Shown: positions 35,966-49,300 of the stretch, in pieces
How positions within the stretch are numbered: the first letter of the stretch is position 1
Layout of the letters: each line of letters begins with the position of its first letter
Assembly: GCA_021464245.1 (NCBI GenBank)
Contig: JADCRB010000071.1
Coordinates: 4,107,681-4,171,680, forward strand
Source of the DNA: Carallia brachiata
Lineage: Eukaryota; Streptophyta; Magnoliopsida; Malpighiales; Rhizophoraceae
Direction of reading: 5' to 3'
DNA: 64,000 bases
Translations under genes and position numbers: made by a program
Notes under the pieces: model-generated
Databases searched by the model: none
What the model saw: only the letters and a program-made list of their open reading frames with translations
What the model was told of the DNA's origin: nothing

Positions 35966-36754
35966 TGTTGAAGTTTGTTCTTAGATTTTGAAGTTTAGTT
36001 TTATGCTGGCAACTACATCAAAGGGGAGTGTTGAACAGAGTGATGCAATAACTAGACAAAAAGCAATTTGAGCAATGATGAATAGTAACATGGTCAAAGA
36101 TGAATAGTGTCGATCAAAGTTGACAACATGAAGTAGCAAAAGAGGAAAAATGTAAAGCACGTGGAGTAATAGCAAAAGGAATAGTAACATCACATGCATG
36201 TAGCAGCTAAAGGCACAGTACAGCAATTGGAAAGCAGACATGTTTGAATATGGATTCAAATATTTAGCATGCAAAGTTTTACTTGGATGTATGCATGCGT
36301 GGGGATATTGGTTTGTCTTGTAGTGCATAGTACATGCACGAGTCATGGTTGGTGTACTTTAATATGTATGAATGCATATAATAAGTGGTGGGCATTATTT
36401 GTCTTTTAGTGTATAAGTGTGTACTCATTAATTTGACAAGTCAGCTTGTACTATTATATAAAGGAATAAAGGCAAAACAAACCGAAAATAATTAGAGGCA
36501 AAATATAGAACCTTGTGAGATTGTGTGAGAGTCAGGCCTAGGATCACTATCCTGACTTGGAAAATGAAGTCTGTGTTTTGTATAATATTTTCAAGTTATA
36601 TAAATAATCATTTGTCTTTATTTCAGTCTCAATTAAGAAGTTTATTTTTACTACAAAAATTATTATTTCTTTATACGCGTGTCCAGTTGTTACATCAATA
36701 GTAATATCTATGTGTCCTAATTCCAACATGGTGAGCTGTGTCAAAATTCCAATA
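35966..36754 (+). repeat. right LTR
   Basis: 789 bp, starts TGTTGAAGTTTG after a G-rich polypurine tract (35959-35965) and ends CCAATA where the family ends CCAACA. It is followed by unrelated sequence. Confidence 0.88.
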
Positions 36755-37286
36755 ATTATGCTACTCAAATTTCAGATTCAAATATCTTAACAGCAAACTC
36801 TATCTTCATCATTCTGTTAATTTTCAAATTAAAATCATTGTTGTACGTAAACTTTATTATCCAATGTACTATATATTCACTTATAATCAATGAAAACTCG
36901 TGGGATAAATTTTATCGGATTCTCTTTACTATCTAATAGGCTCTAGTCATATTTTCTCTCTTATTGTCGATAATGTACTCAGTATTTTTGATACGAATGA
37001 AGTTTCCATCCTAACCACTCAAATTTGTTTGGATGGCCACCTTTTTCACTGTGAGGTTTGACTTCTAATTTCCTCATCTCTCTTTATGGATATGAGTACT
37101 CTAATAGACTAAAAAAATAAAAGAACTTGATTACATGGACATGTAAGAAGGAGAACGAGAGAAGCACACCATCTATTGAACAAAATCAAATGATATATCT
37201 GTTTTTTTAATTCAATATATTTTTTATATTCCAATAATTTATATCAGTGTGTGCTCAGCACGTCACCCACTAAAATGATGTAATAA

Positions 37287-38323
37287 GGGGTTGTTTGTTT
37301 TATGGTCCAATATCGGAATTAAAATTAAATAGAATCAGAAACAGAATAATTTATTTTATAACATATTTGGTTTATGCAGGAATTAGAATCAAAACCCTTG
37401 TTTCAGTTTGGAATTAGAATTAATATTAGATATACAATAATATTTATGTCATGATAAAAATAAGAGCAATTATTTTTAAAATTAAAAAATCTGAATATCA
37501 AACTAAAATTTATAAAATACGAAAAATATGGTAATATATCGTCAAATTAAAATGTTAAATAACCATAACAATAAAATTAAAAATTATAATAAAAATAATA
37601 AAAAATAATAATTTACTTCACAATAATAACTATAACTATAAAATCTAAAATAAAAATATTAACATAACAATAATAAAGAGAATAAAGAATGAGAATTATA
37701 ATAATGATAATAAAGAAAGAGAGTTATTAATATTACTATATATAATAGAATTGATATTGTAGAGATTATAAAATATTTCATTATCGATAAATAAATTGTA
37801 ATTAAGAAAAATATTATAAATAAAATTCTATCAAAATAAAATTTCATGAATAACTAAAAGCAATATAATATCAATTTTTAAAAATAAATTCACTGCAACA
37901 TATTTCATTAAAAAATGTTCTTTTAGAAAAATAAAAAGTGAATAACTCGTATAAGTAAACAAAAAAATTGATTAAGAAATTTAATATTGAAAAAATATAC
38001 TTTTTTAAATAAGTAAATCAAATTAATTAAGAAGTTAAAAAATTGAAAGGCAAAGAATAGGGCATATGAGAGAGAAGTTGTGGTAGTTTAGAAGAAAACA
38101 TGGCCAAAAAAAAATTGAGAAAAGTTTTGGAGTGAATAGTTACAATGAGAATGAAAATAATTAATATATTAAACTTAGTAATCATAGTTTATTAAGAGTG
38201 AGAAATCTCATTCCCACTTTTTAAGAGAATAAAATTCAACTTTTCATGAAACGAACACCAAGAATGAGAATTAGATAGTTGATTCTTATTCTTATATTAT
38301 AAATTTTCCAAACAAATACTTCC
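37287..38323. mobile_element. Tourist/Harbinger-like element
   Basis: The ends GGGGTTGTTTGTTTT and (inverted) GGAAGTATTTGTTTG are imperfect inverted repeats, with TAA on both outer sides (37284-37286 and 38324-38326). A three-base TWA duplication and TIRs of GGG...TGTTTG type fit PIF/Harbinger MITEs. The 1-kb interior is extremely AT-rich with no reading frame. The calls rest on the ends only. Confidence 0.6.
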
Positions 38324-38326
38324 TAA

Positions 38327-38736
38327 AGGTTTTTCAAAATAAAATTTCCATCCTTGCTAAAAAAAAAAAAAAGAAAATTAGTCCCCAGTTATGTTCAATT
38401 CTGCCTTTCGGTGAGTAATCAGGCCGTGTCCAGAAGGCCGCAACTGTTAAAAGCCCATTACAGCCGTTTTTTTATGCTCTATTCTGGGGGATGCCAGGGG
38501 AGTTAGCTAGTAGACTCTCATTAGGAAATCACCAAAATACCACCGTACACGCAACAAAAGAAAAGAAAAACCCAGCAAGCAGGCGCGGGGCCGCCGCCTC
38601 AGTTGCAGCATTATTCACTTCTGGAAAGGCAAAGCAAAGGAATCTCATCGCTCATCGCGTCGCGCACTCTGTTTACGCCCGCTTCATTCGGCTTTAAATA
38701 AATAAATAAATAAAGATAAGAAAGAAAGAAAGAAAG
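38327..38736 (+). promoter_or_regulatory. upstream region of the CMS1-like gene
   Basis: GC content rises sharply here. Directly before the ATG lie tandem AAAT units then AAAG units (38696-38736), forming a purine-rich leader up to the start codon. Confidence 0.5.
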
Positions 38737-41700
38737 ATGGTGAAGGGGGCCGATGCAGCGGCGAGAAAGAAGAATAAAGCAAGAAGAAAGAAAGAAAGTA
38801 ACGATAAATCGAAGGTCTCTGCTCGGGTTGCTGCCATTATTGCTGCCAAGAAGCGCCGCCTTTCCGGCAAACGCCGCAAGTGTCTGGTATAATATCTCAA
38901 TATTCTTTTTGATAGAGCACCAACTTTAGCTGACATATGATTTGGCTTCTTAGTAGTTCTCCGCTGTGTTTGATATTGATGATCAAATTTATGCCGATAA
39001 AATCGAAAGTTGTTGTTAATTTTGGTTTCTGCAAAAAAAAAAAAAAACGAACATTTATGCTTGGAAGTTTCCAATTCTTGCTTTTAATTGAATTGTGTCT
39101 TGTATTATTGCTGGCACACATTGCATTTTGAAAGCATTTACAACGAGTAAGAATACGGAATACAAAAATGGCTTCTTGGCGTTTTTTTTTTTTTTTCTTT
39201 CGGTTTTTGACATTGAGCATCATGGTAGGTTGGTTTTTGTTGCTTTGTTATATGTAAATCAGAAGAAATGAAAGTGGTTTATATCTATAATTAATTTAAA
39301 CAGGGAATGTGTTTCAGTCTTCCAACTCCAGATGATCCATTCAATGAGAGGCATGGTAAAAAAGACGAGAAAGGAAGGGCTGTACAAAAGATTGCTTCAC
39401 CTCAAAAGGATAAGAAAGGTCCTGTTAAGCAGAAGACTGCTGCCTCGAGGAAAAAAACTCGAGGTGAGAAATATAATGGCAAAGATGGCAAAGTTATGCA
39501 TTTTAGGGACCGGCTGAAGAGTTCGGGTATTGTGGATAATAGTTTAGGTATTAAAAGTCCTGTTGACAATGGAAACATGGAAATTGAGCCAAATGGGAAG
39601 GGTAGTCGGCATGACCAACAGGGATTGGCCTGTGAAATATCAAATTGTCCGTCAAAGTTTCTTGTTCTATGCTTGAATGCCATAGAGAAAGCATTGTCTC
39701 AAGAGGGTACTCGTATTAATGAAGATGGCAAACCTCTGTTTGTTGACCCTTGGGGACCAGAGTTCTTGAAATGTTACTCGGCTGGAGGGGATATATTGGA
39801 GACAAGTGGATCTTCTTGTACCATAAACCAGATTGCATGGATCGTTTCTACTGCAGCCGATAATATTGCAAGAAAGGAGAAAAAAGGGTTATCTTTTTCG
39901 AGTCCATTTCTTCTATTCCTCGTTTCATCCCAAGAAAAGGCTGCCAAGGTTTGCAATGTCTTTATCTTTTCTCTTTTTCCCTATTTTCTTGACTTAGTTG
40001 CATAAATCTTGTTCTCCATGGTGGACAACAATTCTATACATGTTGGCTTTCCCAAATGAGAGAGGCCACTTTTTTTTTTCAATAAAACTGATAGATTTCT
40101 GCAATATTAGGATCATTTTCAAGATGGCTCTTTTAAGTGCTGCTGTATCCAAACGTATGGCAAGTCAGAACACTTCATAATTCTATTAATGTTTCAAACA
40201 GCATATGGGTAGCCTGCTACTTCCTCCTTCTAAGATATCAAGTTATTTGCAGAGAATGCCCAATGAGAAAATTCAATTAAAATTCCATTGACGCATAATG
40301 TGGTACTGTTACGTACCTGAAGAGGCAATTACTTGTTTAGCAGTTAGCAGTTAGGATTTTCTGTTGGTCAATGATGTGACGAATTCTTGCTAACATGATT
40401 ATACGTTTATTGCCTGGAGCTGGTAGGCCCTTTTTTACGGTTGTCTAATTTCTTGCCTCTTAAATATGGCTAGGTGCGTTTGGTGTGCAAGCCTTTGAAA
40501 GCTCTTGGCATACATACAGTTAGCTTACATTCTGGTGCCTCCTTAGATCACCAAATTCATGGGTAATACCATATGCTCATCACTTCTGGACTAATTTACT
40601 CTCCCTCATCCCGCAGTCTCTGTGTGAGGCTGTGCTCATGTGTACATTTCACCTTGTTTTTTTTTTTTTTGCATATATATTTTCTTGTTTGAGTATCTGC
40701 AAATATTCATGCATACGTCTGTCTGCATAACTATAATATTCATGCATACGTCTGTCTGCATAACTATCTGCATGACTATTTGATTAGTCATAGCATGTTC
40801 ATTAGAAAAATATGCCATGGCTGCTGCTTACAATGTTGTCCTGTCTTGTTTGCCTTCTGACCACTAATATCTGCGTCTTATATAGATTGAGGAGTTGTGA
40901 ACCTGAATTTCTTGTGTCTACACCTGAGAGACTTTTGGAGCTTGTGTCCATGAAGGCTATTGATGTAACTGGGGTATCCCTTTTGGTAACGTTCAGGCCT
41001 TATTTGGAATTTTTGGTACAAGTTGCTCTTGCTGCTATCACATTTGTGATTATATTGCCTTCTGTATGAAAGGGATAGCGATATGTCCAATAAATTGATT
41101 CTTATCACTTTTAAGTCCAAAAGATAAAATAAGGAAAAGGAAGAAAATCTTGATTGTACTGGAAGTTCCTATGCTTTACTGAAAGCTCATCCCAAATTCT
41201 CTGACATTTTTATTGATTGAGTTGCAGTGTCAGGCTAGCTATTTTTTGGTCGGAACATACAGTATACATCTTCGATTGGTTGGACCTTGTTTCTTCTTGT
41301 GTGTTGCTTTCTCTCTGCCCTTCTAAACTAGCTGGTTGTCCCCCAAAATAAAGTGACATCAACAAGCATAAGACAACTTGATGCATGAATTGTTGAAAAA
41401 CATGAAAAACAATCCTTAGCTTCTTGTTTTCACATCACAACTCCTTTGAAACGGATTGGCATTACATATTTTTTTTATGTGGCTTCCACTTGCATGTGAC
41501 TGCCATTTTTGTAGCACATATTTTGCAATACTGTTGATAATTTGTGAATTAATGACCAGCATGTTGGGCTGTGTTATTTAGCCATTATATTCTATTCAGC
41601 TGGTATAGTTACACTCGCTGTTATTACAAGCAGTTTTCTGTGCATCGTATATTCCTGATTTATGTTTTTCCCCCACTTGGACAGGTTATTGATGGACTGG

Positions 41701-43263
41701 AATCCTTTTTCAAAGATGTTGCCTTGAAGCTGTAAAATCCATTAGGCAATCCATTTCAGGAAAACCCCTTACTGTGGTTTTCAACAATTTTGTCAGTAAT
41801 ATTTGCATTATGGCTCTGCAAAATCTTATCTTTGGGCCAATTTGTAGATTGTCTCTGAATCCTTCAATTCCCGGTCAAAGTGCATGCATCATCCAAAACA
41901 TATATGTCTGTTCTAGGGGAGAAGAAAGGGTTTCGAAGGTATGCACATTGCAATGTCTGGATACCTACTATCTACCTTTGTTGATAGTTTCACAATAGTC
42001 AATTTGAATAGTTGCTGCCAAATTCTCTCTTAATGTGGCACCTTTGATGTTCTTAAATTGCCCTTCAATATCAGTTGTGTTCCCCAGCACACCCCCCCCC
42101 CCCCAAAATGTAATGTTTAGTATTTTTAAGGAAAGCCATAACTTAGTGCCAATAGGTATCCTCCATGGTAGGAATTGCTTTCCACTGTTATCCTGTTGAG
42201 CTAGCAATACACTCAGTATTTTATTTATGGGCATTCATTTTACAGGGCATCAGGTATTGCATTGTGCTCATGACCGTCGACTCTACTCCCGGTCCTTAAA
42301 GGTGTTATATATAACTGGAAAAGATAGTAATTCTTATAGTTTAGTTAAGATTCTCAAACTCGAGGGTTATTCTGTTTCAATTGGCTCAAAGTGCAATGCT
42401 TCAGATGTTGAGACCAGGTATTTATGACCTTCTACTTGTGCCTATTGTGTATTTTCTTCTTGGCATTCTACATTAAATAATCTGGGCAAAATATTGTCAT
42501 CTGTTCCATTTTTTGGTTCACAATCTGCTAGTGTTCTGGTTGGATGTGTCCTGCCGTCTTTTTGAGTATATTGCTTTTCTTGGCTTAATTACTGGTCCAC
42601 ACATGTTGAACTTTAGTATCCGGCTGCAAATGCTATATTTTAAGTTGAGGGCGCACATAAATATGGATACACAAATTCCCTAATAAAAATATGGGATGCA
42701 ACCTTTCAAAAAAAGAAAGAAAAAAAGAATCACAGGTTGATCCTACTGACAGGCTTAAGTTGGAAATGGTTTTTGGAATGCAGGTGAGCCTGTTGATTGT
42801 CCTTAATGTGCAAATTTGCCACAGTTATCTGATCTAGATTATATCATGTAATGGATAAGAGGCATTAAAGGAAAATAGACTCAAAAAGCAGAATATACTG
42901 AAACTAAAGCGCATTATTTTTCTTTGCTGTTCGTTACTGCATTGTCAAACACTTCTATTTAGATATTTCCATCTCATTTTTATTTGCATATTTGTTCAGT
43001 ATCGATGCAAATAGCAGCATGAAGCCTGTGGTCTCCGTGATCAATGCAGCACACATCAGCACCGCCGATTTAGGCGATTATGAGATGGTGATTTTGCCTG
43101 ATTTTGTGAACTCGATTGATGCTTATACTCAAATCCTCACTCGTATGGCCCGCACACTATCAACGGCAGCCTGCACGGCTTTCTCACGATGAAGAGGCAG
43201 TACATGCTGGACCCCTTATTGAAATCCTTGAGCAATGTGGACAGGCTGTACCTGAAGCCTTGA
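38737..43263 (+). CDS. CMSS1: CMS1/CMSS1-like nucleolar protein, three single-base losses
   Basis: CMS1 family proteins look like degenerate DEAD-box helicases and are linked to small ribosomal subunit processing. Exons: 38737-38886, 39304-39948, 40474-40562, 40886-40985, 41685-41938, 42246-42417 and 43000-43263. The N terminus is lysine/arginine-rich (ARRKKESNDK, AAKKRRLSGKRRKC), as expected for nucleolar import. Then come LPTPDDPFN, a charged region, and a helicase-like core: FLLFLVSSQEKAAKVRLVCK, SLHSGASLDHQIHGL, EPEFLVSTPERLLEL and VSLLVIDGLESFF (DGLE where a helicase has DEAD). The family lacks working Walker motifs. Exons 5, 6 and 7 are each one base short: at about 41729, 42251 and 43153. 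Allowing for these, the protein ends at TGA 43261-43263 after NVDRLYLKP. Without them exon 5 hits TAA at once. Confidence 0.85.
40702..40767. repeat. 33-bp unit repeated twice
   Basis: Two identical tandem units starting AATATTCATGCATACGTCTG, in intron 3 of the CMS1-like gene. Confidence 0.95.
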
Positions 43264-45642
43264 GAAACTTGCATAACACATCCCTGGTGAAGTCATGAGG
43301 TTTGATTTTCCCTGATCATTACCCCTTTGTACGACTCCGTCCCATATATGTCCAAGATGTCTTCACCAGAAATAGATTTTTGACTCCGAATGTTGTGCGT
43401 TTAGATAGATCGTGAAGGAGACAAAATTGATGGTACACAAACGTCGCCCATTGTTGGAATTCTATGGCTATTTGATTGTAGGGTGCATGAATTCTCCATT
43501 GGTATCAAATGACCATCTGTTATATAGAGTAAATGTTATTTAAATTATAAGCCGAAAAAATTAGGCCTCTACTATTCTTGCAAGAATGGATTAACAGGGT
43601 TAGTCGATCAACTAGTATTCAATTTATGTTCTTATATAGATAATTTCACTGTTGAAACGCCTATTAACTAGATAATTTATGGGTAGTCAAAAAATGTAAG
43701 CGGCACAAATTAACGAGATTAGCATTAGAGAAAGCAATTCACCATTGAAATTTGATACCATATCAGTTGATTGAAAATGAAATACCAAATTTTGAAGAAT
43801 ATTATTCATCAGATACATTGCAATTATATCTGAAGGCTATTTTCTTGCAACAATTCTATATGATTATGGGAACGATTTTATGATTTCGAAACTTTAATGG
43901 ACTTTAATGGATTTGAAAAGATTTTATATTACAAATAGAGTATTTAACTTTATACCAGTAATATTTTATACAGCATAAGATGAATATCTTTTAATATTTA
44001 TTATTTTACTATAAATTTTTCTGTATATTATAAAAAAATATTATTGATATAATGCATAATTATTTGAAATCTATTTGACTCTAAGATATTTGAGTGGATT
44101 TTTCTATGATTAGTTTACAAGGGACAGCTGACCTATGTGAACAAGAAAAGCTTTCTCATTTGCTCACTTGGGTTTTGCTATGCGCCATTCTTCAGTTTGC
44201 CACATGAGCTTTTATGCCTCAAAAAAACATGAAGGCCAGAAGCTGCAATGTCATGTACCTGCGCACATAATTAGCCATTTGACTAACACGGGAAAATGGT
44301 TGGTTAACCTTGTTTACTCATTATATTTCCTAATTTAGTTGAAAACACCCTTTTAATTTAGTTTTCTTAATTAAGAAAATTAGTTTAGGAATTGGCCGTT
44401 GATTTTAATGCACGGCAATGTAAAGAGCGAAATGATTGCGAAAGCAAACATTTAACATATTTTAAGGAAACCAGATTTGGCTAATTTGGTGCATTAAAAT
44501 ATCGTTCTCTTATTTTTTTTAAGAATATTTTAGTTGTTAAAAATTTAACTTCTATCGTAAATTTATGATATTAACTCAAAGAAAAGAGTACAAGGAATCA
44601 GAATAGAAAGAACTGATATTGTGTAGTTCACGATTCAATAAATTTCTTAGTAAACAAAAAAAAATTGTTATTTTTATGTTTTCCTTTTAATTGTGTAGGA
44701 ACATATGTAGTTTACAGCTCAAAAACTCAGGATTCCCTTGAATGAGTTATGGACTCTCGCAAGCCTTCGGGCTCTTGCCTTGAGCCTTAGGCTCCTGATT
44801 CACAAGCCTTCAGCTCTAGCTTCACAACATCCTAGCTCTAGTTTCAAAAGCCTCATGGCTATTGCCTCATGAACTTCCAAGCTCTGGCTTCATGAGTTTT
44901 CAAGCTCTTATTGAACTCAATCACCAAGTTTACCTCATTTTGGGGGGAGGGGCTGCTGAAAAGGAATAAATTGGGCTCAACGGGCCTTAGAGTCAATCTC
45001 CCTTATGTCCACTACTACATGAGCTTACTTTGGATTTATGTACACTATAGTATCAAACATGCCTCCTAGCCCATACGTCAACACCCTTTTAAGTTCGTTT
45101 AGATTGTCTCATTTGCATGAGAAAAAATTTATTGAAAAAGAATTAGTTTCCAACAATAAAATTTTCTATATTTAGATTGTTTGATGGGTGAGAATTGATT
45201 TTAATGGCCAGAAAATCAATTCTCAAGGGCCCACATTTGCTTTTCTCACCAAAATGGAACGTCGACAATTTTCAAATTTGATAAGAAAATTAAAATTACT
45301 AAAATGCCCTTTACTCCTATCCATCCAGTCACCACAACTTTTGACTTAAGAGCAATTTAGTCATTTTAAATAAATTATATTTCCTTTTTTATCTTTTTCT
45401 CACCATATCTAACAACAAATTTACTTTCTCATCATTTTTTTTCTCACCTATTTCTAACTTACTCAAAAAATTTTCTTTTTCACTAAATTCTTTCCCACTA
45501 CTTTCTTTCTTATCACGTTCTTTCTCACCCATCTTTCAAATCCAAACACACCATTATTGTGGGCCCTGCTACATGGATACCTTTTTAGATCCTATAAATA
45601 AGAGGCTCTTTATCCTGCAAAGGGCTCGTTATTAAATCATAT
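43264..45642. other. intergenic DNA
   Basis: The CMS1 3' flank, then AT-rich sequence with no gene. At about 44750-44905 a degenerate tandem repeat is built on words such as AAGCCTTC, AGCTCTAGCTTCA and TCATGAG. At about 45090-45555 is a sequence ending TCCAAATCCAAACACACC whose ends resemble Tourist-type TIRs and whose interior is similar, in inverted orientation, to part of 51120-51540. Confidence 0.5.
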
Positions 45643-46048
45643 ATATAAGCTAGGGGTGTACACAAAACTGTCCAACCAAATCAATCTGACTCAAACTAAA
45701 TCGAAACCGTTAAAATGTTGCAAGCGAATTGGTTATGATTTGTAATTTAAGTAAACCGCACATAATAGTTTGAAACTGCCAAAACAAAATAGACTGTGTT
45801 ATTATTAAAGTCCAAATTTTAGTGTATAAATATTTAGTTTTATTTTTACAAGTTATAAGGAGTAATTGAACTACATTTATCGAAACATTGTAATGTCATT
45901 ACTCTTTTAATTCAAGAGCATTACCTTATCTCCATATAACTTCATCCTATTTACATTTTTAAGGCAAGTAGTAATCATTAGCAATATATTGATAAGAAGT
46001 TTGAACTATAATGAAAGTAAAGGCCATGTTAGAGCTAATTAATTAAAA

Positions 46049-46348
46049 TGTATGTTTGATTCCTATCTAAAGGATTTGGTCATCATCTTCTATTTGAATT
46101 TGAATATAGGATAAGATGATATTATCTTCTATCCGATCAGTTTTTTTTCTATCAGATCGGTTTATTGGTGTTCAAAACTTAAAAGGAGAGTAATCTCCTA
46201 TTTTTTTTGTTTTTTATTGAATATAGAAATTTTAGGATTAGAGATAAGACCTGCTGTACAAAGGCTATAAATATTTTGCTATCTTGTATGTTTTTCTTGG
46301 ATAAGTTGAATAAAAAGAATCATGATACACTATTCTCAAAAATCTACA
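46049..46348 (+). repeat. 5' LTR of the copia element
   Basis: Starts TGTATGTTTGATTCC and ends AAATCTACA; contains GGCTATAAATATTTTGC, a likely TATA region, and matches the right LTR over its length. Confidence 0.9.
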
Positions 46349-46394
46349 TGGTATTAGAGCTCATGATCTAACCATTGTCTCTAGTAACTTCATC

Positions 46395-49300
46395 ATGACC
46401 ACCAAAAGGGAAACAATGTCCAATCCTAGAGCTGTCATCACCAGCACACTCAGCGGATCAAAAGGCTCGATTCTTCCAATCACAGGTCCCAAACTCAACG
46501 GACAAAATTTCCTTCAATGGTCTCAGTCCTTTATGATGTTCATTTGTCGAAAAGGGAAAGAGGACTACCTCACAGGGGCTGTTACACTCCAAAGAGAATG
46601 ATCTAAAATTCAAATGTTGGAAGTCAGAGAATAGCATGGTAATGTCATGGTTGATCAATTCCATGACCACTGAGATTGGAGAAAACTTTATGTATTACAA
46701 GACTGCTAAAGAAATATGGGAGGTAGCAAAGGAAACCTACTCCAACAGAGACAATACCTCCAAAATTTTTGAAATCGAGAGCATCCTCGATGATCAACGC
46801 CAAGGTGATCTTCTTGTGACAGAATATTTTAATATTTTGACACGTATTTGGCAGCAACTCGACATGCTCGAAGAATTTGAATGGGAATGTTCTGACGATT
46901 CCAAGAAATACAAGGACATTATTGAAAAAAATCAAATTTACAAATTCCTCTTTAGCCTTAGTAAAAATCTTGATGAAGTTCGTGGAAGAATCCTTAATAC
47001 CAAGCCACTACCTAGTATTCGAGAAGTATTTTCAGAATTTTGAAGAGAAGAAAAAGTAGGAAAAAGGTGATGTTAGGATCTCAAACCACTATTTTTGCCC
47101 CAAAAAATTCAGCCCTAGTTACTCGGGGACTCTAATTTAGCAACAATACTGATAATCGGCAAAGGAAGGGAAGACCATGGTGCGAACACTGTGCAAATCA
47201 GGACACATAAAGGAGACATGCTGGAAAATTCATGAAAGCCAACAGATTGGAAACCATCATGTCCTTCCCAGGAGTGGGATAGCCATGGCCATTTAGTTGT
47301 TACAGAGACTCAGCCCTCTGTTGAATCAAGCCCATTTAATAAGGAACAATTAGACCTACTGCAGAAAATGTTCCAGCATACTAATTCTACCAAAATTGGT
47401 ACTTGTTCTCTATCACAAAAAGGTAATTTTCTAAGAGCTTTAAGTGTATAACAAGAGAAATCAAACTCATAGATTGTGGATTCAGGAGTATCAGATCATA
47501 TGACGGGAGATATTTTCATGTTTCATAAATATGATCCATGTTATGACAATTTCACAGTCCGAATTGCAGATAGGTCACTCTCAAAAGTGGCTGGCACAGG
47601 TTCTGCTATGATTTCAAAAAACCTAACCCTTGAATCTGTCTTATTTGTTCCAAGCTTAGATTGCAATTTGCTATCTATAAGCAAACTTACACGAATCTAA
47701 TTGTGTTACTAAATTTTCTTCAAATATGTGTGAATATCAGGACTTGGATTCGAGGAAGATGATTGACAATGCTAGGATATGTGCGGGACTCTATTTCCTT
47801 AGAGTTGATAATCTTGAAAGACAATTTCAGAAGACTTCTTGTGTGGCTTTATCTACTAGTAACAATAAAGATGATGTAATCATATTATGGCATTATTGAT
47901 TAGGACATCCAAATTTCTTGTACCTTGAAAATTGTTCCCATCTTTATTCAATCAAAATTCAAAAATTTCATTGTGAGATTTGTCAGTTATCCAAACACAC
48001 TTGTAATACCTACCCTAAATAGCCCTACAAATCATTTCACCCTTTTTTATTGGTATATGGTGATATTTGGGGACCATCTAGGGTCAATAGCATTATAGGT
48101 TCAAGATGGTTTGCCACTTTCATTGATGATCACACAAAAGTCACATGAGTGTTTCTCATGAAAGCAAAATCAAAGGTGAGTCAAATATTTCAGAATTTCA
48201 ACAAAATGGTCCAAACACAATTTCAAACCAAAATACAGGTCTTTAGAACTGACAATGGTAGAGAGTATTATCACTTCATACTCAGTTCATATCTCTTGGA
48301 ACAAGGCATAGTTCATCAAAGCTCATGTGTTAAAACTTCGCAACAAAATGGAGTTACAGAAAGGAAGAATTGACATCTCATGGAGGCAGTAAGATCTCTC
48401 ATACTATCTGCAAATGTTCCAAAGCATTTTTGGAGTGAGGCAGTCCTTACTACAACATATCTTATAATAGAATGCGATCTTGAGTCCTAAAATTCAAAAC
48501 TCCATGTCAATCCCTCCTTTCCACATATCCTCACACTCAACTTCTCTCATCTATTCCTGCCAAAGTATTTGGATGTATTATTTTTGTTCACATAGACCCA
48601 CATTAGAGCAAGTTAGATCCAAAATCCATCAAATGTAAATCTCTTGGATACTCTCCCAACCAAAAAGCTTATAAATGTTATTCCCCAGTCACTAAGAAAT
48701 TCTACAACTCTATGGATGTAACATTCTTTTAAAACTAACCTTACTATGCCAAATCTACTATTCAGGGGGAGAATCCTATCACAAGGGAATACTAGCCCTG
48801 GGAAACTGAATTATCTTCCACATCACAGTGTCCAATTTATCCAATTTCCTCAATTGTCGAACCTACACAGCTTCTTACCACTGAACCTCTAAATACTTCT
48901 CAGTCCCAAACCCAAAAATTCAACTTGTTAGTGCAAATCCATAGGCCACACAAGAAAAGGCTAACAAAGATCTAATTGTCTATTCAAGAAGACAGAAAGC
49001 TTAAGAGGTTTTAGAGGATCATACACATTCCAAGCAAAACCTTGACTCTAAAATGAACTCAAACACTCTTGAAATTTGCCCAGGTAACACTATTACTGAA
49101 TCTGATTTTTTTAAGCCTTCCAATGATATTGATCTGCCAATTGCTTTGATAAAAGGTGTGAGATCATGTACTCAACACCCAATCAGTAACTATGTTTCCT
49201 ATGAAAAGTTGTCACCTAGTTTCTGAGCATTTGTACTGCTCTTACCAACATTATGAGGCTCTAAACCAACCAAAGTGGAAGATGGCTATTTTAGAAGAGA

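Larger units (their letters stand above)
31770..36754 (+). mobile_element. tandem non-autonomous LTR retrotransposon carrying a WUSCHEL-type homeobox frame
   Basis: Three direct repeats (31770-32087 truncated, 33611-34396, 35966-36754) separate two internal regions of about 1.5 kb. After the first repeat comes a perfect TGGTATCAGAGC (32088-32099), after the second TCGTATCAGAGC (34397-34408); both are initiator-tRNA primer-binding sites. Before the second and third repeats are polypurine tracts (33602-33610 and 35959-35965). The repeats start TGTT and end CA (the third ends TA). Neither internal region has recognisable gag, protease, integrase or reverse transcriptase. Each carries a homeobox reading frame in the same orientation. 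Shared-LTR tandem arrays like this arise by unequal recombination between LTRs of sister elements. No target duplication can be tested because the left LTR is truncated. Confidence 0.88.

Noticed and set aside
39402..39683. Minus-strand frame inside CMS1 exon 2
   Set aside because: Shadow of the conserved plus-strand exon.
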